Origin: Rhytidiadelphus loreus
Taxonomy: Eukaryota > Streptophyta > Bryopsida > Hypnales > Hylocomiaceae
Assembly: GCA_947034895.1 (NCBI GenBank)
Contig: OX344761.1
Span: 77,871,839 to 77,935,838 of the forward strand
Direction of reading: 5' to 3'
Length of the DNA stretch: 64,000 bases
Shown one piece after another: positions 61,275 through 64,000 of this stretch. The translations under genes were made by a program, and so were the position numbers. How positions within the stretch are numbered: position 1 is the first letter of the stretch; each line of letters begins with the position of its first letter. Below the pieces are notes generated by a model. That model was not told where the DNA came from. It did no database searches and saw only the letters and a list, made by a program, of their open reading frames with translations.

Positions 61275-64000
61275 CTACAATAAGCCTACAAAAGGCGGGG
61301 CATCCGTGCGGGGCCCTGCAAGGGTGCGGTAAACGTACAACTTCTCCACATGGTCGTCAGGATGGTCAAAGAGTAAGCTCTCTTCACTGATGATTTCGAC
61401 GTTGAGGGACTGGTTCTTCTGTGCCAGGAACTGGCAGCCATCCAGGGTGACTTTACAGGAGGACATCCACAACGCGCGCATGGACTCGTACTTTTCGATG
61501 CCCGTCAAAAGGGCCTCATCCCCAAAAGGACAGTCCCTCACCTCCAGCTTGCGCAGTTTGGGGCAGCCTTCCAGCACATGCTGCATCCCCAAATCGGTAT
61601 CGCCAGCAAATGCGATTGACAAAGTCTCTAACTTCTTCGCATATTGACTAATATACTCGAAAGTCTTATCAGTCAGACGCCCGGAGAGTGACAAACGCCG
61701 GAGATCTGTACACTGCTTGCACACTTCACCAAAGCCATAATCCAAGGTTTCTTTCGTATCGCAGTCGACCTGGTACACCCTCATGATACACAAACGAAAG
61801 TGGGTCATTTTGGGGCAGTTCCTGGCAAATCTCGCCATGGCTGCATTAGTCATCTGCTTGCAGAAGTAGAGAATCTTCCGCATTTCGGGACATCCCTCAG
61901 AGATGGCGAGGAACCCCTTTTCAGTGACAAGGCCATCCTCCATGAGGGAATACACACGGAGCTCCCTCAAGTCCTTGCATGTTCGAGCTGCCCACATTAA
62001 ACCCTCGTCGCCCACATGGTCTTGAACCTGAAAAATCCAGAAGACATCTAGGAATTGTTAAAATGCTGACTCAGGACAGTTCACGATCATCTATCCATGA
62101 AGGAGGTCAAAGCCATGACGGTAATTAGGGTTAGGTTTGCGGGAAAGTCACAAATCTTCTAAGAAGTCGCTTTCTCCAGCTCATACTAATAATCCTACAC
62201 AAGAATTGGAGACACGAACTCATCACCCAACGTGTGCGGATATATCACAGATGATTCTGCTTGAAGTGTTAAAGAGCAGGCTAGAGATGGAACTTAGGTT
62301 CTTCACGTGTATGGAATTTTCACATTATAAGAAACCCTAAAGTTGGAAGACCGTTTCAATTAGAACCAAGAAGTTATCAGGAATTGATGTCTCTAAAATG
62401 AAGGGGAGCAACCAACCAGTAGGCGCTGCAGCTTTTTGCAATATGAGATGAGGATGGAGAAATCTCTTTCTGAGAGGAAGATATTCGAGAGGTCGAGGGT
62501 GAGAAGCTCCCGATAAATTGGAATCAACGCGTGATGGCAATATGGGACAATGTCCCAGAGTCCTGAAAGTGTCCGAATATTCTTGCACCCAACAATGGAG
62601 GCCAGAAGTTCATCCTGTGTTGAGGGATTTAGGCCATTGTGGTTGAAAACCCCGGTGCCAAGCTCCACGAGCTGTGGAGCTCGCACTAAAATCCTTCGCA
62701 ACTGATCCAGAGACATCTCCTTGTTCAACTTCAACCTCTTCAGACTTCGACAGCGATCCACCAGTGCCTCCAGATGCTTAAACTCAACTTCACCCACTTT
62801 GCTTTTGATGGTCGCAAAGTTGAGACACTCTAACGACGTTTGAGTTTCAGGAAACGCTTTTAACCACTCTAAATTCTGGATTTCCATGTCATTTTCTTGG
62901 AGATCCAGCTCCGTGAGGTTCCTGTGCGCAGGAAAACACAAAATGCTTAGGTCTTCGAAATAGCAAACCCCGAATAAAGCACACACTTACACATGGAACC
63001 TCTGCTCACATGTGGAAACCTGTATTTTACAATCAGAGGTGGAAAATGCTAACTTGGTGTTCTGTTGGGATTGGATACATGGCCAAAGAACTGTGTACAA
63101 GCAAATACAATATACAATATTTTGGATTGTTACATGACCCCCAAACCAAGAAAAATGCAGATTGCAGAACCTACTCCTTTTAGTAAGCAGGGAAAATAGT
63201 AAGCATAGAGGGCTCATTTCGCATTAAAAATTGGAACTCTCTTATGAGAAATAATATGTCTTCCCACTGGCAAGGATAATATTTCTCATAACGAGAGACT
63301 CTACTTTCACGTTACCAGACACAACCTCAATGGTTGAATGGTTGCATGTTACCGGAAATAACCTAGACACAACCTCAATGCTTGAATGGTTGGATCTTGG
63401 TCAATCATGGGTCTGAAAGAAGGGTTTTGTAACGCTAAAGCAGCCCCACGTTATGGAAAATAACTGGAAAATAACATGCCTCTCCTCATCCAATGAGAGG
63501 CTGTCAACTGTACTCAAATGAGGTCCATCGAGGTTATGTACACATCTGATTAAACAACTTTCACAAGCGAGAGTGTATGTCCAAGCCCATTTGTGACTCA
63601 ACCTTCTCTTATGAGACACACACTCTGCACTTCCACAGTCCAAGTATATCCTCACAATCTGTCCCACTATGTACACACCTGATTGGACAGATTCTAGGAC
63701 TTCAGTTGCAAACACAAGTAAGAGTGCATTTCAAAGAACATGAATTTCCCCAAAGGCGTATCATAAGAGATTGTGGCCTGTAAAACGCCGAACAGCATGA
63801 AATTTCACCTGCAACTCCTTGAAATCGCCGTAAGCCCCTCGGTGCTGAACCCATCACAGCTCGTCATCCTTAACGCCCTAAAATTGGGGAAGCAACTGGC
63901 GATCATCCTCAAGCTCTCATCCGACACCGTCATCCTCTTCAACCGCAGCTCCTCCAACCCTGAGTAGTGCTCCACCAGAGCCTCCACCCAGGGCTGAAGG
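61275..64000 (-). CDS. TIR1/AFB auxin receptor F-box LRR protein, C-terminal part (partial)
   Basis: Subunit of an SCF ubiquitin ligase that binds auxin and Aux/IAA degrons in the nucleus. Three exons in the window: 63809 to beyond 64000, 62921-62417 and 62027-61275 (stop). GT-AG borders match; the AG at the end of the first is completed by the G at 62921 (Arg in SRSCRNLTELDLQ), and the second join is phase 0 (LQRLLVQDHVGDEG). The LRRs follow TIR1 order: GLEELRLKRM, FPNFRAL, GFSTEGL, QLVELGTG, IRTLSGLWDIVP, DLRELRVYS, KILYFCKQMTNAA, FRLCI, DLRRLSLSG, FEYISQYAKKLETLSIAFAGD, LRKLEVRDCPFGD, ALWMSSC and YVYRTLAGPR. Arg of FRLCI and the first Ser of RLSLSG correspond to the TIR1 auxin-contact residues R403 and S438, so binding looks retained. 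The F-box is outside the window. Confidence 0.95.

Noticed and set aside
61390..62000. Plus-strand open frames across the auxin-receptor exon
   Set aside because: Antisense shadows of a strongly conserved LRR coding exon.

Overview
The window looks like nuclear DNA of a land plant. It holds two plant hallmark genes: a plastid-type EPSP synthase with a transit-peptide-like leader, and a TIR1/AFB auxin-receptor F-box protein. Both have ordinary GT-AG introns. They sit in very AT-rich, transposon-littered DNA. Two large accessory genes (a ParB-like/HAD chimera and a DUF7869-type protein) and TTAA-bounded elements point to a non-flowering lineage such as a bryophyte, lycophyte or fern. That placement is inference; I cannot name the species.

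Layout. 1-2973 (+): 3' part of a multi-exon gene I do not recognise. 2974-9161: AT-rich spacer with one well-bounded TTAA/CCCC element and an older relative. 9162-13732 (-): complete eight-exon EPSP synthase gene. 13733-16300: its upstream flank. 16300-18240: small tandem duplication, then a cluster of alternating inverted repeats. 19111-26609 (-): accessory locus made of an upstream ORF ending in an in-frame TAG, then a five-exon gene joining a ParB-like domain, a degenerate methyltransferase-like region, a proline/serine-rich and coiled-coil segment, and a degenerate FCP1/SCP-type HAD domain. 26820-27900: 89-bp tandem array lying just 5' of that locus. 28000-39700: AT-rich desert with several transposon-like elements. 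39834-40530: a different, 131-bp tandem array. 40993-44290 (+): DUF7869-type gene with an in-frame TAG near its end. 44300-61270: AT-rich desert with MITE-like hairpins and more TTAA elements. 61275-64000 (-): last three exons of a TIR1/AFB gene whose F-box end lies outside the window.

How it fits together. EPSP synthase and the auxin receptor are conventional and unrelated genes. The unusual part is the pair of accessory loci. Both tandem arrays differ in unit length and spacer sequence but share a 16-bp near-palindrome, CAGAGCGGGCGCTCTG, in both orientations. Each array sits a few hundred bases 5' of one accessory gene. The same core also occurs inside an intron and in the coding sequence of the ParB-like gene, and once beyond its 3' end. 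Both accessory loci carry an in-frame TAG, and the ParB-like gene also needs two reading-frame corrections. The simplest reading is that both belong to a family of decaying mobile or selfish loci marked by a common palindromic site.
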